From assembly GCA_947652735.1 (NCBI GenBank), contig CANTEG010000011.1, forward strand, positions 1 to 64,000: 64,000 nt of DNA, in the 5' to 3' direction. Under the pieces are notes generated by a model that saw nothing but the letters and a program-made list of their open reading frames with translations, searched no databases and was not told the DNA's origin. The position numbers and the translations under genes are program-made. This document shows positions 44,974 to 55,061 of the stretch, piece by piece; the stretch's first letter is position 1, and every line of letters starts with the position of its first letter. Source of the DNA: an uncultured Lachnospiraceae bacterium (GTDB lineage Bacteria > Bacillota > Clostridia > Lachnospirales > Lachnospiraceae).

Positions 44974-47022
44974 ATGAAATATAATAGAAAAATTAAAAAG
45001 AGTGTACATATTTTTTTAGTTATAATTTTATTTTTTGTTTCCGCATGTCCGTGGAATTCTAATATTCATTCAAGTGCTGCCGAGACAGGAGTTACAACGG
45101 ATTCGCTTAATTTCAGGTCAGGGGCAGGGACAAGCTATGCAAATGTGAAAGATGCAAATGGGAACAGTATCATTCTGCCCGTTGGCCAGGAAGTAGAAAT
45201 ACTGGATACAAAGAAAGGCTCTGACGGACTTACATGGTATTATGTTTCAACAAAATATAACAATAAAACGTATAAGGGATACCTTTGGGATCAGTATGTT
45301 ACCAAAAAGAATTCAGGAACAACGAGTGACAAATTACAGAATAATTCTGTCTATCCCGTGTCGAATGGATATATGACAGGCATTTCTCCAAATACGAAGG
45401 CAGATGCATTTATTACAAATTTAAGGCTTGCAAAAGCAACGATAAAAAAATCAAACGGTAAGGAACAGACAGGACTTGTTGGTACGGGAAATGTTGTTTC
45501 TTATGAGGGAAGCAGTGCAGAGATTGTAATTTATGGTGACGCAAACGGAGACGGTGAGGTTGGAATTGCAGATTTGGTATATCTGAAAAAGCATATTTTA
45601 GACAAGTCAAAACTAAAAGGCGCATATTTTACGGCTGCTGATATTGATAAAAATAGTCAGATTACAGTTGCCGATTTAGTATACTTAAAGAAGCATGTAC
45701 TTGGAATTGAAGAAATCAAGCAGGACGGAACAAGCTCAGATTCAAATGGCGGCGGTGACGAAACCGGTGACTTTGAGGAGGCACTCGCTGCTGAGAAATT
45801 CCCTGAAAGTTATAAGGATATGCTTAGGGTGATTCACAAACTACATCCTGACTGGCAGTTTAAGGCAGTACATACAGGTATTACATGGGATACACTGATA
45901 GCAAACGAGAAAGCGCAAAAGGTGAATGGTGTGGCAGTTGTAAAGAATACCGTGTGGACATCGTCCCTTTATCCGCACTACAACTGGCGTTCAACAAGTG
46001 TGGGATACAACTGGGCAACCGATAAATGGACAGCCTTTGACGGCAGTATATGGTTTGCAGCATCAGATGACCTTGTGGCATATTATATGGATCCTAGAAC
46101 ATATTTGTATGAAAATTATATATTTGCTTTTGAGAGTCTGTCTTATCACAGTGGAACGCAGACAAGGAAAGGTGTTGAGGCAATACTGAAGGGAAGTTTT
46201 ATGTATAATACGGTACCGCCGGGAGAGACACAAAAATACTCAGAAATTATTATGGAAGCAGCAAAGAAGGCAAATGTAAGCCCATATCATCTTGCATCTA
46301 GAATAAGACTTGAAATGGGTACGACAGCAGGTGGTGCGGCAACCGGAACAAGTACAACGTATCCGGGCATATACAATTTCTACAATATAGGTGCTACGGA
46401 TGGTGCAAATGCATTGATGAACGGACTGAAATGGGCAGCTACGCCAGGCTCATATGGAAGACCTTGGAATACTGTTAAAAAGTCCATTGTAGGAGGTGCA
46501 CAGTTCCTAGGCACTTCATATATCAATGTGGGACAGGATACTTTGTATACGCAAAAGTTTAATGTTACAAATAAGGGAAGTCTGTTTTCACATCAATATA
46601 TGACCAATGTTCAGGCACCTTCGACAGAGTGCATTACGAACTATAATGCATATAAGAATAATAATATTTTGGATACTGCAATGGTATTTAAGATACCTGT
46701 GTATTTAGATATGCCTGAAAAGGCAGTGACAAGACCGGCAGATTCAGGAAATCCGAATAACTGGCTTAAGTCACTTACGGTAGGAGATTATGACCTTACA
46801 CCGAAGTTTGCCGTAAATAAGACAACGGAATATTCGCTTACAGTACCAAAGAACGTCAAGAGCGTTACAATATCCGCAAAACCAGTGAATGGTTACGCGA
46901 CGGTTTCGGGTGCAGGAACAAAATCTCTTGATACAGGCAATAATGTATTTAAGATTACCGTTAAGGCACAAAACGGTAATAAGAGAACATATACCTTAAA
47001 TATTATAAGGAGTACAAAATAA
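44974..47022 (+). CDS. secreted endo-beta-N-acetylglucosaminidase with SH3, dockerin and cadherin-like domains
   Basis: A 682-residue exported peptidoglycan hydrolase. Order: signal peptide (1-37), bacterial SH3 domain (about 40-112), type I dockerin (about 186-248), LytD-like glucosaminidase domain (about 270-565) with the likely catalytic E447 in RLEMG, and a C-terminal cadherin-like beta-sandwich (about 590-680). The dockerin has both calcium loops: DANGDGEVGIAD and DIDKNSQITVAD, each followed by LVYLKKH. The start at 44974 follows GAGGAGAG. The next gene encodes a membrane protein with a cohesin-like module, the expected dockerin receptor. Confidence 0.9.
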   Translation: MKYNRKIKKSVHIFLVIILFFVSACPWNSNIHSSAAETGVTTDSLNFRSGAGTSYANVKDANGNSIILPVGQEVEILDTKKGSDGLTWYYVSTKYNNKTYKGYLWDQYVTKKNSGTTSDKLQNNSVYPVSNGYMTGISPNTKADAFITNLRLAKATIKKSNGKEQTGLVGTGNVVSYEGSSAEIVIYGDANGDGEVGIADLVYLKKHILDKSKLKGAYFTAADIDKNSQITVADLVYLKKHVLGIEEIKQDGTSSDSNGGGDETGDFEEALAAEKFPESYKDMLRVIHKLHPDWQFKAVHTGITWDTLIANEKAQKVNGVAVVKNTVWTSSLYPHYNWRSTSVGYNWATDKWTAFDGSIWFAASDDLVAYYMDPRTYLYENYIFAFESLSYHSGTQTRKGVEAILKGSFMYNTVPPGETQKYSEIIMEAAKKANVSPYHLASRIRLEMGTTAGGAATGTSTTYPGIYNFYNIGATDGANALMNGLKWAATPGSYGRPWNTVKKSIVGGAQFLGTSYINVGQDTLYTQKFNVTNKGSLFSHQYMTNVQAPSTECITNYNAYKNNNILDTAMVFKIPVYLDMPEKAVTRPADSGNPNNWLKSLTVGDYDLTPKFAVNKTTEYSLTVPKNVKSVTISAKPVNGYATVSGAGTKSLDTGNNVFKITVKAQNGNKRTYTLNIIRSTK

Positions 47023-47031
47023 ATCAAGGAA

Positions 47032-47072
47032 GCACCTGATGGTGCGCAGGTCATCAACCTTTGGTTGATGAC
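47032..47072 (+). repeat. two hairpins between the glucosaminidase and cohesin genes
   Basis: GCACC-TGAT-GGTGC (47032-47045) and the perfect 10-bp stem GTCATCAACC-TTT-GGTTGATGAC (47050-47072). No T tail follows, so they look like mRNA processing or stability elements rather than a terminator. Confidence 0.65.
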
Positions 47073-47096
47073 AATAATTAGTAAGGAGTTTATATA

Positions 47097-48596
47097 ATGA
47101 CAAATTTGCGTAAAAGCATCATATTATATATTGTTCTTTTCATGGCAGTCATGCTGCATCCGCTTGGTACGATGGCGGCGAGCGGAAGTGTGTCTGTCGG
47201 TGTGTCTTCATCAACCGTATCAGAGGGTGATACGGTTTCCGTGACCGTAAGTATATCAGCTGACGAGGCAATTGGATATGGTGTGGCAATCTCTTATGAT
47301 TCAGGGGTACTGGAATATACGGGAGGTGCTGACGGCGGCGGTGGAGGAACTGTAACGCTTGTTTCTGAGGGAGATGGAGCATCTGCGGCGTTTTCAAGAA
47401 CAATTTCATTTAAGGCTATTTCAAACGGAAGCTCATCAATCACTGCCTCCTCATATGCAGGAGGCTTATTTGGTTATACCTCAGGTGACATATCAACCTC
47501 CTACGGCTCATCTTCCGTGACGGTTGCAGAGCCTGTTACAACCGAGGCACCTACTACGCAGGCAACCACGGCACAGACAACAGAACAGACCACTGAAGGA
47601 ACAGAGCATACTACGGAAACTGCTACTACAGAGGAGACGACAGAGGATGTGGGAGAGCCTGCTGCAGTGATTGACGGAAAAGAATATTTATTTATTTTGG
47701 ATAAAGAAGTAGAGGGAATACCTGAGACTTACAAGGCTATCGACATGAAATATAAGGAGTGGACAGTGACAGCATTTGAGTCACCTTCCAAAAAGCTGCT
47801 CCTTGTGTGTCTTCGTGACAGTGAAGGCAGCACTGGCATATATATTTACGACAAAAAAGATGATGCATTTACGCCATATAAGGAATACATGGCAAATGAA
47901 AATAAATATGTGATTCTTGCGTTTCCTGATGATATAGAGGTGGCTGATGGTTTTAAAAAGGCTACCCTAAAGCTTGATAATGAAAAATACGATGCTTATA
48001 TGTTGGAGGGAACTAAGATTTATCTTATATATGCCATGAACATAAATGAGGAGGCAGGTCTTTACCTGTATGATTCATCGGAAAAAACATTTATGGCTTA
48101 TATGGGTGATGAGATTTTGGCAGCACAGGAAAAAACAGTGGATACAGTTACTGAGGCAACGATTACCAATGCAGTGCCGGAAAATATAACACTTACGGAT
48201 GACGGATGGTTTGGCAGGGACATGCTCATTTATTATCTGATTGGTGCGGGGGCGCTTATTCTTGTTTTTCTTATTATAATAATTGTTTTGGCAGTGAAAA
48301 ACGGAAGTAAAAAAAGAGAAATAGAAGAGCTTGAAAAAGATTTAAAATATGTATCAAAGGAAAAATCTGACAAAAAAGCGAAAGAAAATAAAAATGACAA
48401 AGAAGCTGCAAAAGATAAAAGTTTTGACAAGGAAAATGTAACCCAAAAGAACGAATCTGATGACAAGGAAAATGCAGAACAAAAGAATGAACCGACTGAT
48501 AAGGATAATATTGTAGTTCCTGAAATTGCTTTGCCAATAATAAAAAAACCAAAAGAGGTAAAAACAGAGAATAACGAAAACAAGATTGACGGATAA
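47097..48596 (+). CDS. membrane-anchored cohesin-like protein
   Basis: A 499-residue cell-surface protein. Signal peptide (1-27), a cohesin-like beta-sandwich (about 28-147; VSVGVSSSTVSEGDTVSVTV opening, then ISYDSGVLEYTG and ISFKAISNGSSSI strands), a Thr/Glu-rich linker (about 148-185), an extracellular domain of unknown type (about 190-340), one membrane helix (about 378-402) and a charged, coiled-coil-like cytoplasmic tail of about 95 residues rich in Lys, Glu and Asp. It follows the dockerin-bearing glucosaminidase by 74 bases. Most likely it docks that enzyme at the membrane. The tail suggests a cytoplasmic contact as well. Confidence 0.8.
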   Translation: MTNLRKSIILYIVLFMAVMLHPLGTMAASGSVSVGVSSSTVSEGDTVSVTVSISADEAIGYGVAISYDSGVLEYTGGADGGGGGTVTLVSEGDGASAAFSRTISFKAISNGSSSITASSYAGGLFGYTSGDISTSYGSSSVTVAEPVTTEAPTTQATTAQTTEQTTEGTEHTTETATTEETTEDVGEPAAVIDGKEYLFILDKEVEGIPETYKAIDMKYKEWTVTAFESPSKKLLLVCLRDSEGSTGIYIYDKKDDAFTPYKEYMANENKYVILAFPDDIEVADGFKKATLKLDNEKYDAYMLEGTKIYLIYAMNINEEAGLYLYDSSEKTFMAYMGDEILAAQEKTVDTVTEATITNAVPENITLTDDGWFGRDMLIYYLIGAGALILVFLIIIIVLAVKNGSKKREIEELEKDLKYVSKEKSDKKAKENKNDKEAAKDKSFDKENVTQKNESDDKENAEQKNEPTDKDNIVVPEIALPIIKKPKEVKTENNENKIDG

Positions 48597-48614
48597 GCTG
48601 ATTAATGCTAGTAT
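48586..48614 (+). promoter_or_regulatory. promoter of glnS
   Basis: TTGACG (48586-48591), a 17-base spacer and the extended -10 TGC-TAGTAT (48606-48614), overlapping the stop codon of the cohesin gene. The same extended -10 occurs in front of the adhesin gene at 20293. Confidence 0.7.
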
Positions 48615-48682
48615 AAGCTTTGCAATATGGTTTTAAGAAATATGACGGCCATAGCAAGGACAGGAAAGGAAACATATGTATT

Positions 48683-50350
48683 ATGGATGGCGAAGTAACT
48701 TCAAGAAATTTTATACAACAAGAGATAGATAATGACCTGAAAGAAGGAAAATACAAAGCGGTGGTCACAAGATTTCCACCTGAACCAAACGGATATCTTC
48801 ATATTGGTCATGCAAAGTCAATTCTGTTGAATTATGGACTTGCAAAGGAATACGGAGGAACCTTTAACTTTAGGTTTGACGATACCAATCCGACAAAGGA
48901 AAAGACTGAATTTGTGGAGTCTATTATCAGTGATATAAAGTGGCTTGGGGCAGACTTTGGCAACAAGGTGTATTTTGCTTCCGATTATTTTGATGATATG
49001 TACGAGGCGGCAAAAAAGCTGATTCAAAAGGGAAAGGCTTATGTATGTGACCTTACGGCTGATGAGATAAGACAATACAGAGGAACGCTTACTGAGCCGG
49101 GAAAAAACAGCCCGTACAGAGACAGGACTGTTGAAGAAAATCTCCAGCTTTTCGAGGATATGAAGAATGGCAAGTTTGAAGATGGAGCAAAGGTCTTAAG
49201 AGCAAAGATAGATATGGCATCTCCTAATATGAATATGAGGGATCCTGTTATTTACAGAATAGCAAGGATGTCACATCACAGAACAGGAGATAAGTGGTGC
49301 ATTTATCCGATGTATGATTTTGCACATCCGATTGAGGATGCCATAGAGGGGGTTACACATTCCATATGTACCCTTGAATTTGAAGATCACAGACCGCTTT
49401 ATGACTGGGTTGTGAGGGAACTTGAATATGAATGTCCGCCAAGACAGATAGAGTTTGCAAAGCTCTACCTTAAAAATGTGGTGACAGGAAAGCGGTATAT
49501 TAAACAGCTTGTTGAGGACGGCATAGTTGACGGCTGGGATGACCCGAGACTTGTGTCTATAGCAGCACTTAGGAGAAGGGGCTTTACCCCTGAATCAATA
49601 AAGATGTTTATGGAGCTTTCTGGAGTTGCAAAGTCTCAAGGTGAGTCAGACTATGCAATGCTTGAGTATTGCATCAGGGAGGACCTGAAAATGAAAGCAA
49701 ACCGCATGATGGCGGTTCTTGACCCTGTCAAGCTTGTGATAGATAATTATCCTGAGGATAAGGTTGAATATTTTGATATAGACAATAATCAGGAAAAACC
49801 GGAGGCAGGAAGCCGAAAGGTTGAATTTGGCAGGGAGCTTTACATTGAACGGGAAGACTTTATGGAAGTTCCGCCAAAGAAGTATTTCAGGCTTTTTCCA
49901 GGAAATGAGGTACGGCTTAAAGGTGCATACTTTGTAAAGTGTGTTGACTTTGAGAAAGATGAAGCTGGAAATGTAACAGTTGTTCACTGTACTTATGACC
50001 CTGAAACGAGGAGTGGTTCGGGCTTTGAGGGACGCAAGGTTAAGGGTACGATACACTGGGTTAGTGCAAAAAGTGCAGTTGATGCAGAGGTCAGACTTTA
50101 CGAGAATATCGTGGATGAAGAAAAAGGAAAGCTGAACAGCGATGGAACATTAAATTATAATCCAAATTCGCTTACAATTTTAAGCAACTGTAAGCTTGAG
50201 TCAGCGTTTCGGGATGCACATGCGGGCGATGCCTTTCAGTTTTTAAGACATGGATATTTTTGTGTTGATGTAAAAGACACGACTGACGAAAAGCTGGTAT
50301 TTAACAGAATTGTTTCTTTAAAAAGTTCATATAAACCAAATGCACAGTAA
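48683..50350 (+). CDS. glnS: glutaminyl-tRNA synthetase
   Basis: A 555-residue class I synthetase of the GlnRS type. HIGH motif [15 protein letters not shown] (near residues 31-45), the FDDTNP loop and the GlnRS-type anticodon-binding beta-barrels in the C-terminal half ([15 protein letters not shown]). The KMSKS position is replaced by VTGKRYI, a form I have seen in clostridial GlnRS. The start at 48683 follows GGAAAGGA. The upstream in-frame TTG at 48620 is rejected. It implies direct charging of tRNA-Gln. Confidence 0.92.
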   Translation: MDGEVTSRNFIQQEIDNDLKEGKYKAVVTRFPPEPNGYLHIGHAKSILLNYGLAKEYGGTFNFRFDDTNPTKEKTEFVESIISDIKWLGADFGNKVYFASDYFDDMYEAAKKLIQKGKAYVCDLTADEIRQYRGTLTEPGKNSPYRDRTVEENLQLFEDMKNGKFEDGAKVLRAKIDMASPNMNMRDPVIYRIARMSHHRTGDKWCIYPMYDFAHPIEDAIEGVTHSICTLEFEDHRPLYDWVVRELEYECPPRQIEFAKLYLKNVVTGKRYIKQLVEDGIVDGWDDPRLVSIAALRRRGFTPESIKMFMELSGVAKSQGESDYAMLEYCIREDLKMKANRMMAVLDPVKLVIDNYPEDKVEYFDIDNNQEKPEAGSRKVEFGRELYIEREDFMEVPPKKYFRLFPGNEVRLKGAYFVKCVDFEKDEAGNVTVVHCTYDPETRSGSGFEGRKVKGTIHWVSAKSAVDAEVRLYENIVDEEKGKLNSDGTLNYNPNSLTILSNCKLESAFRDAHAGDAFQFLRHGYFCVDVKDTTDEKLVFNRIVSLKSSYKPNAQ

Positions 50351-50375
50351 GTGTTGTAATATAGGAGGATATAAA

Positions 50376-51224
50376 ATGGGATTACTTTCGGGGTTAAAAA
50401 GTTTTGGTCTTGGTAAATATGAGGATGCCAAGGTTATAAAGGAGGAAGTGCAGTCAGCGAACGATGGTGACGATTCAAAAAAAACAAGAGCACAGCTCAC
50501 AGAAGAAGATTGCATCTATGACAAGCATTACATATGTCCAATATGTGATTCTTCGTTTACATCAAAAAGTGTGCGTGCCGGAAAGCTTAAACTGATAGGT
50601 AAGGACATGGATTTAAGACCGAGATATGAGGTGATGGATCCGTTAAAGTATGATATCATTACATGTGATAAATGTGGTTATTCATCACTTTTAAAGTACT
50701 ATGGAAAATTGACAACAAAGCAGATGGTAGATATACGGGATGAAATTGGCAATCATTTTTCAGGTTTAGAGAATGAGTCTACAACTTTTTCATATGAGGA
50801 TGCTATATTTCGGTATAAGCTTGCACTTGTATGTGCAATCGTAAAAAATGCAAAGAGCAGTGAGAGAGGTTACTTATTACTTAAGATGTCATGGCTTTAC
50901 AGAGGTCTGAAGGAGAGTAATACCGTGCAGGACCCTGAGAAATTAAAAGAGTATGACAGTGAGGAAATTGAGTGTCTGGAAAATGCATTTGAGGCATTTT
51001 CAACAGCACTTTCAAAGGAACCGCTTCCAATCGCAGGAATGGATGAAAACACGGTTAAATATATATTGGCTGAGCTTGCAAGAAGATTAAAGAAATACGA
51101 GGAGGCAGGCAAGCTTGTGTCAAGTGTTATCGTAAGCCGTTCTGTTTCAGACAGACTGAAGGATCAGGCATTTACTTTAAGGGAGCAGATTAAAAAGGAA
51201 ATGAAAGAAGAATCTGCCAAGTAG
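50376..51224 (+). CDS. DUF2225 family protein
   Basis: A 282-residue cytosolic protein with two CxxC zinc-ribbon-like motifs, CPICDSSF (near residue 54) and CDKCGYSS (near 91), then a helical TPR-like region to the end. This is the layout of DUF2225 proteins of Firmicutes, whose function is unknown. AGGAGG precedes the ATG at 50376. The in-frame ATG at 50340 overlaps glnS. It is followed closely by a papain-like gene. Confidence 0.82.
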   Translation: MGLLSGLKSFGLGKYEDAKVIKEEVQSANDGDDSKKTRAQLTEEDCIYDKHYICPICDSSFTSKSVRAGKLKLIGKDMDLRPRYEVMDPLKYDIITCDKCGYSSLLKYYGKLTTKQMVDIRDEIGNHFSGLENESTTFSYEDAIFRYKLALVCAIVKNAKSSERGYLLLKMSWLYRGLKESNTVQDPEKLKEYDSEEIECLENAFEAFSTALSKEPLPIAGMDENTVKYILAELARRLKKYEEAGKLVSSVIVSRSVSDRLKDQAFTLREQIKKEMKEESAK

Positions 51225-51250
51225 TAGTCAAATATCCAGAGGTGATATAA

Positions 51251-51898
51251 ATGGGACAAATGAATACTTCTAATAAAAATAAGAAGAATATAAACAACAT
51301 AAATAAAACTGAGAAAGACCACAGCATATATATTGTGATATCCAAGACATCGACGCTTCCTTCCAATGTCATTAAGATGTGGACGAAGGAACCATATGCA
51401 CATACGTCACTTGCAATGGATATAGAGCTGAATGAGATGTACAGCTTTGCAAGAAAAAAACTTAAAAATCCATTTCACTGTGGATTTATTGCAGAGGATA
51501 TCACGACAGGTGTTTTTGGCAGGGATGTTGATACGAAGTGCAGAATAGCAAGACTTCGGATAACAAAAGAACAGTACCAAAATCTCCGGGTGAATTTGGA
51601 AAAGTTCAAAAAATATAAGTGGGTATATAAGTACAATTATATCGGTATACTTGGTGTAATGTTCAATAAGGCTGTAGAGAGAAAATATCATTATTTCTGC
51701 TCACAATTTGTATATTACATTCTTGAAAAGTCAGGTGTGGAAATGTTTAACAAAAAGCCAGGGCTTGCAAGACCTGAGGATTTCAGAGTTTGGGATGACT
51801 TAGAACCTATATATGAAGGAAAGCTTATAAATTACAGAGCATACTTAAAAAATAAGGGGCTTAATTCCCAAAGTGAAAAAAAGGCTTCTGCCATGTAA
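51251..51898 (+). CDS. permuted NlpC/P60 (YiiX-like) papain-fold protein
   Basis: A 215-residue protein. After a basic, Asn-rich N-terminus comes a permuted papain-like fold: a likely catalytic His in EPYAHTSLAMD (near residue 51) precedes the Cys in YFCSQFVYYIL (near residue 145), the reverse of normal NlpC/P60 order. Members hydrolyse lipid or peptidoglycan-related amide and ester bonds. No signal peptide is visible, so it probably acts inside the cell. A strong terminator follows. Confidence 0.65.
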   Translation: MGQMNTSNKNKKNINNINKTEKDHSIYIVISKTSTLPSNVIKMWTKEPYAHTSLAMDIELNEMYSFARKKLKNPFHCGFIAEDITTGVFGRDVDTKCRIARLRITKEQYQNLRVNLEKFKKYKWVYKYNYIGILGVMFNKAVERKYHYFCSQFVYYILEKSGVEMFNKKPGLARPEDFRVWDDLEPIYEGKLINYRAYLKNKGLNSQSEKKASAM

Positions 51899-51947
51899 AC
51901 AAGAGTCTGTCGTACCAAAATGTTTGGTGCGACAGACTCTTGTTTTT
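51899..51947. terminator. bidirectional terminator between converging genes
   Basis: A 21-bp stem with a single G-U type mismatch (arms 51899-51919 and 51923-51943) and a 3-base loop, with T runs on the + strand and A-rich sequence upstream giving Ts on the other strand. It separates the papain-like gene from the minus-strand DUF6062 gene. Confidence 0.9.
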
Positions 51948-51953
51948 CTATTA

Positions 51954-52670
51954 CTACTCAATTATTGTAGAATTTGTTTTTATGATGCCGCGGGGAATAG
52001 AGTCCTTAGCATTCTTCCACGGTTCATCCTTATATCTGTAATCAAATTTATCAATAAACCAGCCGATGTCGCTGTTTACCCGTTCCATATTATCAAAGTA
52101 TACCTTGTTTAATGCGTCTAAAAATTCACTATATGCATCCTTGGAAAGCTTCGTACTGCCAAAGTCATACAAAACACCATAATGTTTGGTACAAAAGCCT
52201 TTACATGACATGAACTTTTCACGAAAGGATGGTTCTGTCTTCCATAAATGAAATATTGTATCCACATATCTGTTAAATGTTCCTTTGATTCGGTCACAAA
52301 TAAAACAACTTTCATTCAGCTTTTTTATGTACTCGCCAACGGTGGAGGTCTGCACCTTTTTGAAAAGCCCTCCCTGGGAAACCGGCTTGTTTGCACTTAG
52401 GGCTTTTAAGTCCCTGATTGTTTTGTCGGTATGGGTTTTCATCATAAGGGCAAGACCAAGCTTATTTTTGTCTGCATATAATATCTGCATGTGATGACTG
52501 CAAAACCCAAGTGTGTCTGTTATGGCACGGTTATCGTCCTCCATATAGCTTGGTCCCATCGTATATTCAACTGCATTTTGCTCTAAGTCACGATGCATGG
52601 CACATATGGGACATTCGCAGTCAGATGCAAATGCATCATTAACAGGTATCGTGTACAGTTTTTCAGCCAT
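51954..52670 (-). CDS. DUF6062 family protein
   Basis: A 238-residue cytosolic protein with two paired cysteine modules: CECPICAMH with GFCSHHM (residues 18-60), and CFICDRI with GFCTKHY (about residues 120-165). The repeated CxxC...CxxH pattern suggests two zinc sites in a duplicated fold. It matches the DUF6062 family of Lachnospiraceae-type genomes, function unknown. GGAGAG precedes the ATG. It is transcribed alone against its neighbours. Confidence 0.72.
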   Translation of the reverse strand: MAEKLYTIPVNDAFASDCECPICAMHRDLEQNAVEYTMGPSYMEDDNRAITDTLGFCSHHMQILYADKNKLGLALMMKTHTDKTIRDLKALSANKPVSQGGLFKKVQTSTVGEYIKKLNESCFICDRIKGTFNRYVDTIFHLWKTEPSFREKFMSCKGFCTKHYGVLYDFGSTKLSKDAYSEFLDALNKVYFDNMERVNSDIGWFIDKFDYRYKDEPWKNAKDSIPRGIIKTNSTIIE

Positions 52671-52886
52671 AAAATTCTCCTCTCGTGTATCGGAAGTTAT
52701 GAGTTAACAAAAACAGTATATTATATATCTGCATAAAATGTAAATAGAAGATTTTTGGCACCATAATAACACGTTACTGTATTAAATCATTTGCTGTCAG
52801 GAAAATATTATGTTATTATATGAAAAAATGTATAACGAAGAATAACAAAAATTATTTTCCAGGATAATAGAAAACTTCGTTTCTGA

Positions 52887-52916
52887 TTGGCATATTTCTA
52901 TGAAAACTGCTAATAT
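52887..52916 (+). promoter_or_regulatory. promoter of the chemoreceptor gene
   Basis: TTGGCA (52887-52892), an 18-base spacer and the extended -10 TGC-TAATAT (52908-52916). I saw no sigma-28 type motif. The rest of the 314-base gap from 52671 is AT-rich and shows no gene. Confidence 0.55.
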
Positions 52917-52984
52917 CCAAGCTACATCGTCAAAGACACTTTGTTTGATACCTGAAAAAATCATAAATAAAGAGGAGGTACACT

Positions 52985-54949
52985 ATGAAAGGTATGATGA
53001 GGACTATCAGGGGGAAAATTACGTTACAGACAGCGTTATTTTTGATTTTGACAATTGTGATTTGTGAAGTTGTAAGTGTAAATTCATTAAGGACAAACAT
53101 GACATCCCAGGCGGAAGACTTTGTTAAGGCAGAGGCGGACAGCAATGCCGATGTGATTAACGAGTGGCTGACGGAGCAGGGCAATATTGTACATACCTTG
53201 CGAAATGCCGTTGCATATATGGATAACAAGGATACGGAATTTATTATGGATTATTTGGAGGTTAATTTAAAGGACAATCCATATGCACTTATGTATTATG
53301 TATGTTACGGCTATGACGGGGGCGTATTTCCTGCCGACCACTCAACGCTTGACCTTGATCCTACAACAAGGGGATGGTGGATACAGGCAATTGAGGAAGA
53401 TGGGCTGATATATACAGCACCATATAAGGATTTTGCGAGCGGACAGATGATTGTAAGTATTGCGGAGCCGCTTATGATTGATGGCGAGCAGGCAGTTTTC
53501 CTGGCGGATATAACAATTGATACATTGACGGAGCTTGTGAATAATGTTGGAAGCAACGATGAAATACAGGGTTTTTTGCTGGATGCGGACGGAAATGTAA
53601 TATCTCATCAAAATGAAGCATATCTCCCAAAAGAAGAAGGGAATACGGTTCTTTCGGATGTTTTGGGTGTGGATGTGACGAAGGAATCGGAAATCACTGA
53701 TTATGACGGAGAGCGTAAGCTGATAAATACTGCAAAGGTTGATGCCACAGGATGGATCTTTGGAGTGATGGAGTTTAAAACGGTAATAACAAAACGTGTA
53801 ATAAGAAATATTATATTTATCACGATTGCAGGTGTGGTTTTGCTTTGTGTCGTTGTTGCACTTCTTTATGGAACGGTAAAGAAAAGCTTTAAACCGATAG
53901 ACGAACTCAAAGCATTTATCAGGGAAAAGGTAATCGGTGAAGAAAACTGTGTTGCACAAAAGGATGAGGTTGAGGAAATAAGATATCTGATTCAGGAGCT
54001 TGAAAATCAGTTCATCGGTATTATCAGGCAGACGAAGGGTGAGTCTTGTACCATTCATGCAAAAATGAAAAGTGCAAGTGAAAAGGTTGGTTCCATCAGC
54101 GGTAATATTATGAAAATAAGTGCTGCAATGCAGCAGACAGGTGCAAATGTAGATACACAGACGGAAAGTATAAAAAATATTGACGACACATGCACCCTTG
54201 CAGTAGAAGCAATAGACAGGTTTGAACGTGCGGTAAAGGATATGACAGTACGTTCCACAGAAGTTGTTGAGAGAGCAGATAAGCTTGTACCGGAGCTGAT
54301 TAAGATAAAGGAAAATGCAATCAGGGTAGTCAATGACAGCAGGGAAAGGCTCCAGTCTGCAATCGAGGGAACAAAGGTTATACAGGAAATTTCAGAGGTT
54401 TCGGCAGCCATTCAGGGAATCGCAGCACAGACAAACCTTCTTGCACTGAACGCGTCGATTGAGGCGGCAAGAGCAGGTGAGGCAGGAAAGGGCTTTGCGG
54501 TTGTAGCGGAAGAAATCAAGATGTTAAGTGACAATACGGCGGAAGAAATCAGTAAGGTAAATGAACTTACGTCAAAGGTTGTCGAAAGTGTAAATGAGCT
54601 TTCGAAAGAGAGTGACGGTATTTTGGTGTTTATTGATGGCACAATTCTGAAGGATTACGATAAATTTGAGGCTATGGCACAAAGCTATAGGCAGGATGCA
54701 GATTATTATGTGGGAATCAGCGATGAGGTTGGTGGAAGTGCAAGTGATTTGGGTGCTTTCACACAAAATATTAAGACTACATTGACGGATATCAGAATCG
54801 CACAGGATGATTTATCAAAGGCAATGGAACATGTAAATGAAAACCTACAGGATATCACGTATTCCAGTGAAAATATGTCGGAAGAAACAGAGGATGTTTT
54901 AAGCAGTATCGGCACGTTACAAAGAACGATGGACAATTTCAGGGTTTAG
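52985..54949 (+). CDS. methyl-accepting chemotaxis protein with dCache sensor
   Basis: A 654-residue chemoreceptor. N-terminal membrane helix (about residues 14-32), extracellular double-Cache domain (about 35-265; the [11 protein letters not shown] and [12 protein letters not shown] segments are typical), second helix (about 278-300), a HAMP-like linker and a long coiled-coil signalling domain. The CheA/CheW contact tip is [20 protein letters not shown] (near residues 480-499). The ligand is likely a small metabolite such as an amino or organic acid. GAGGAGG precedes the ATG. Confidence 0.95.
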   Translation: MKGMMRTIRGKITLQTALFLILTIVICEVVSVNSLRTNMTSQAEDFVKAEADSNADVINEWLTEQGNIVHTLRNAVAYMDNKDTEFIMDYLEVNLKDNPYALMYYVCYGYDGGVFPADHSTLDLDPTTRGWWIQAIEEDGLIYTAPYKDFASGQMIVSIAEPLMIDGEQAVFLADITIDTLTELVNNVGSNDEIQGFLLDADGNVISHQNEAYLPKEEGNTVLSDVLGVDVTKESEITDYDGERKLINTAKVDATGWIFGVMEFKTVITKRVIRNIIFITIAGVVLLCVVVALLYGTVKKSFKPIDELKAFIREKVIGEENCVAQKDEVEEIRYLIQELENQFIGIIRQTKGESCTIHAKMKSASEKVGSISGNIMKISAAMQQTGANVDTQTESIKNIDDTCTLAVEAIDRFERAVKDMTVRSTEVVERADKLVPELIKIKENAIRVVNDSRERLQSAIEGTKVIQEISEVSAAIQGIAAQTNLLALNASIEAARAGEAGKGFAVVAEEIKMLSDNTAEEISKVNELTSKVVESVNELSKESDGILVFIDGTILKDYDKFEAMAQSYRQDADYYVGISDEVGGSASDLGAFTQNIKTTLTDIRIAQDDLSKAMEHVNENLQDITYSSENMSEETEDVLSSIGTLQRTMDNFRV

Positions 54950-55061
54950 TGTACGTAGACGATAATGAAATGAAGTGAAAGCATCCTATTGCGGTAACAG
55001 GAAATGTTTCGGAGGGAACATGATGAGTAATGTTTGATGCTTAAGGAAAAAGGGAGAAGGT

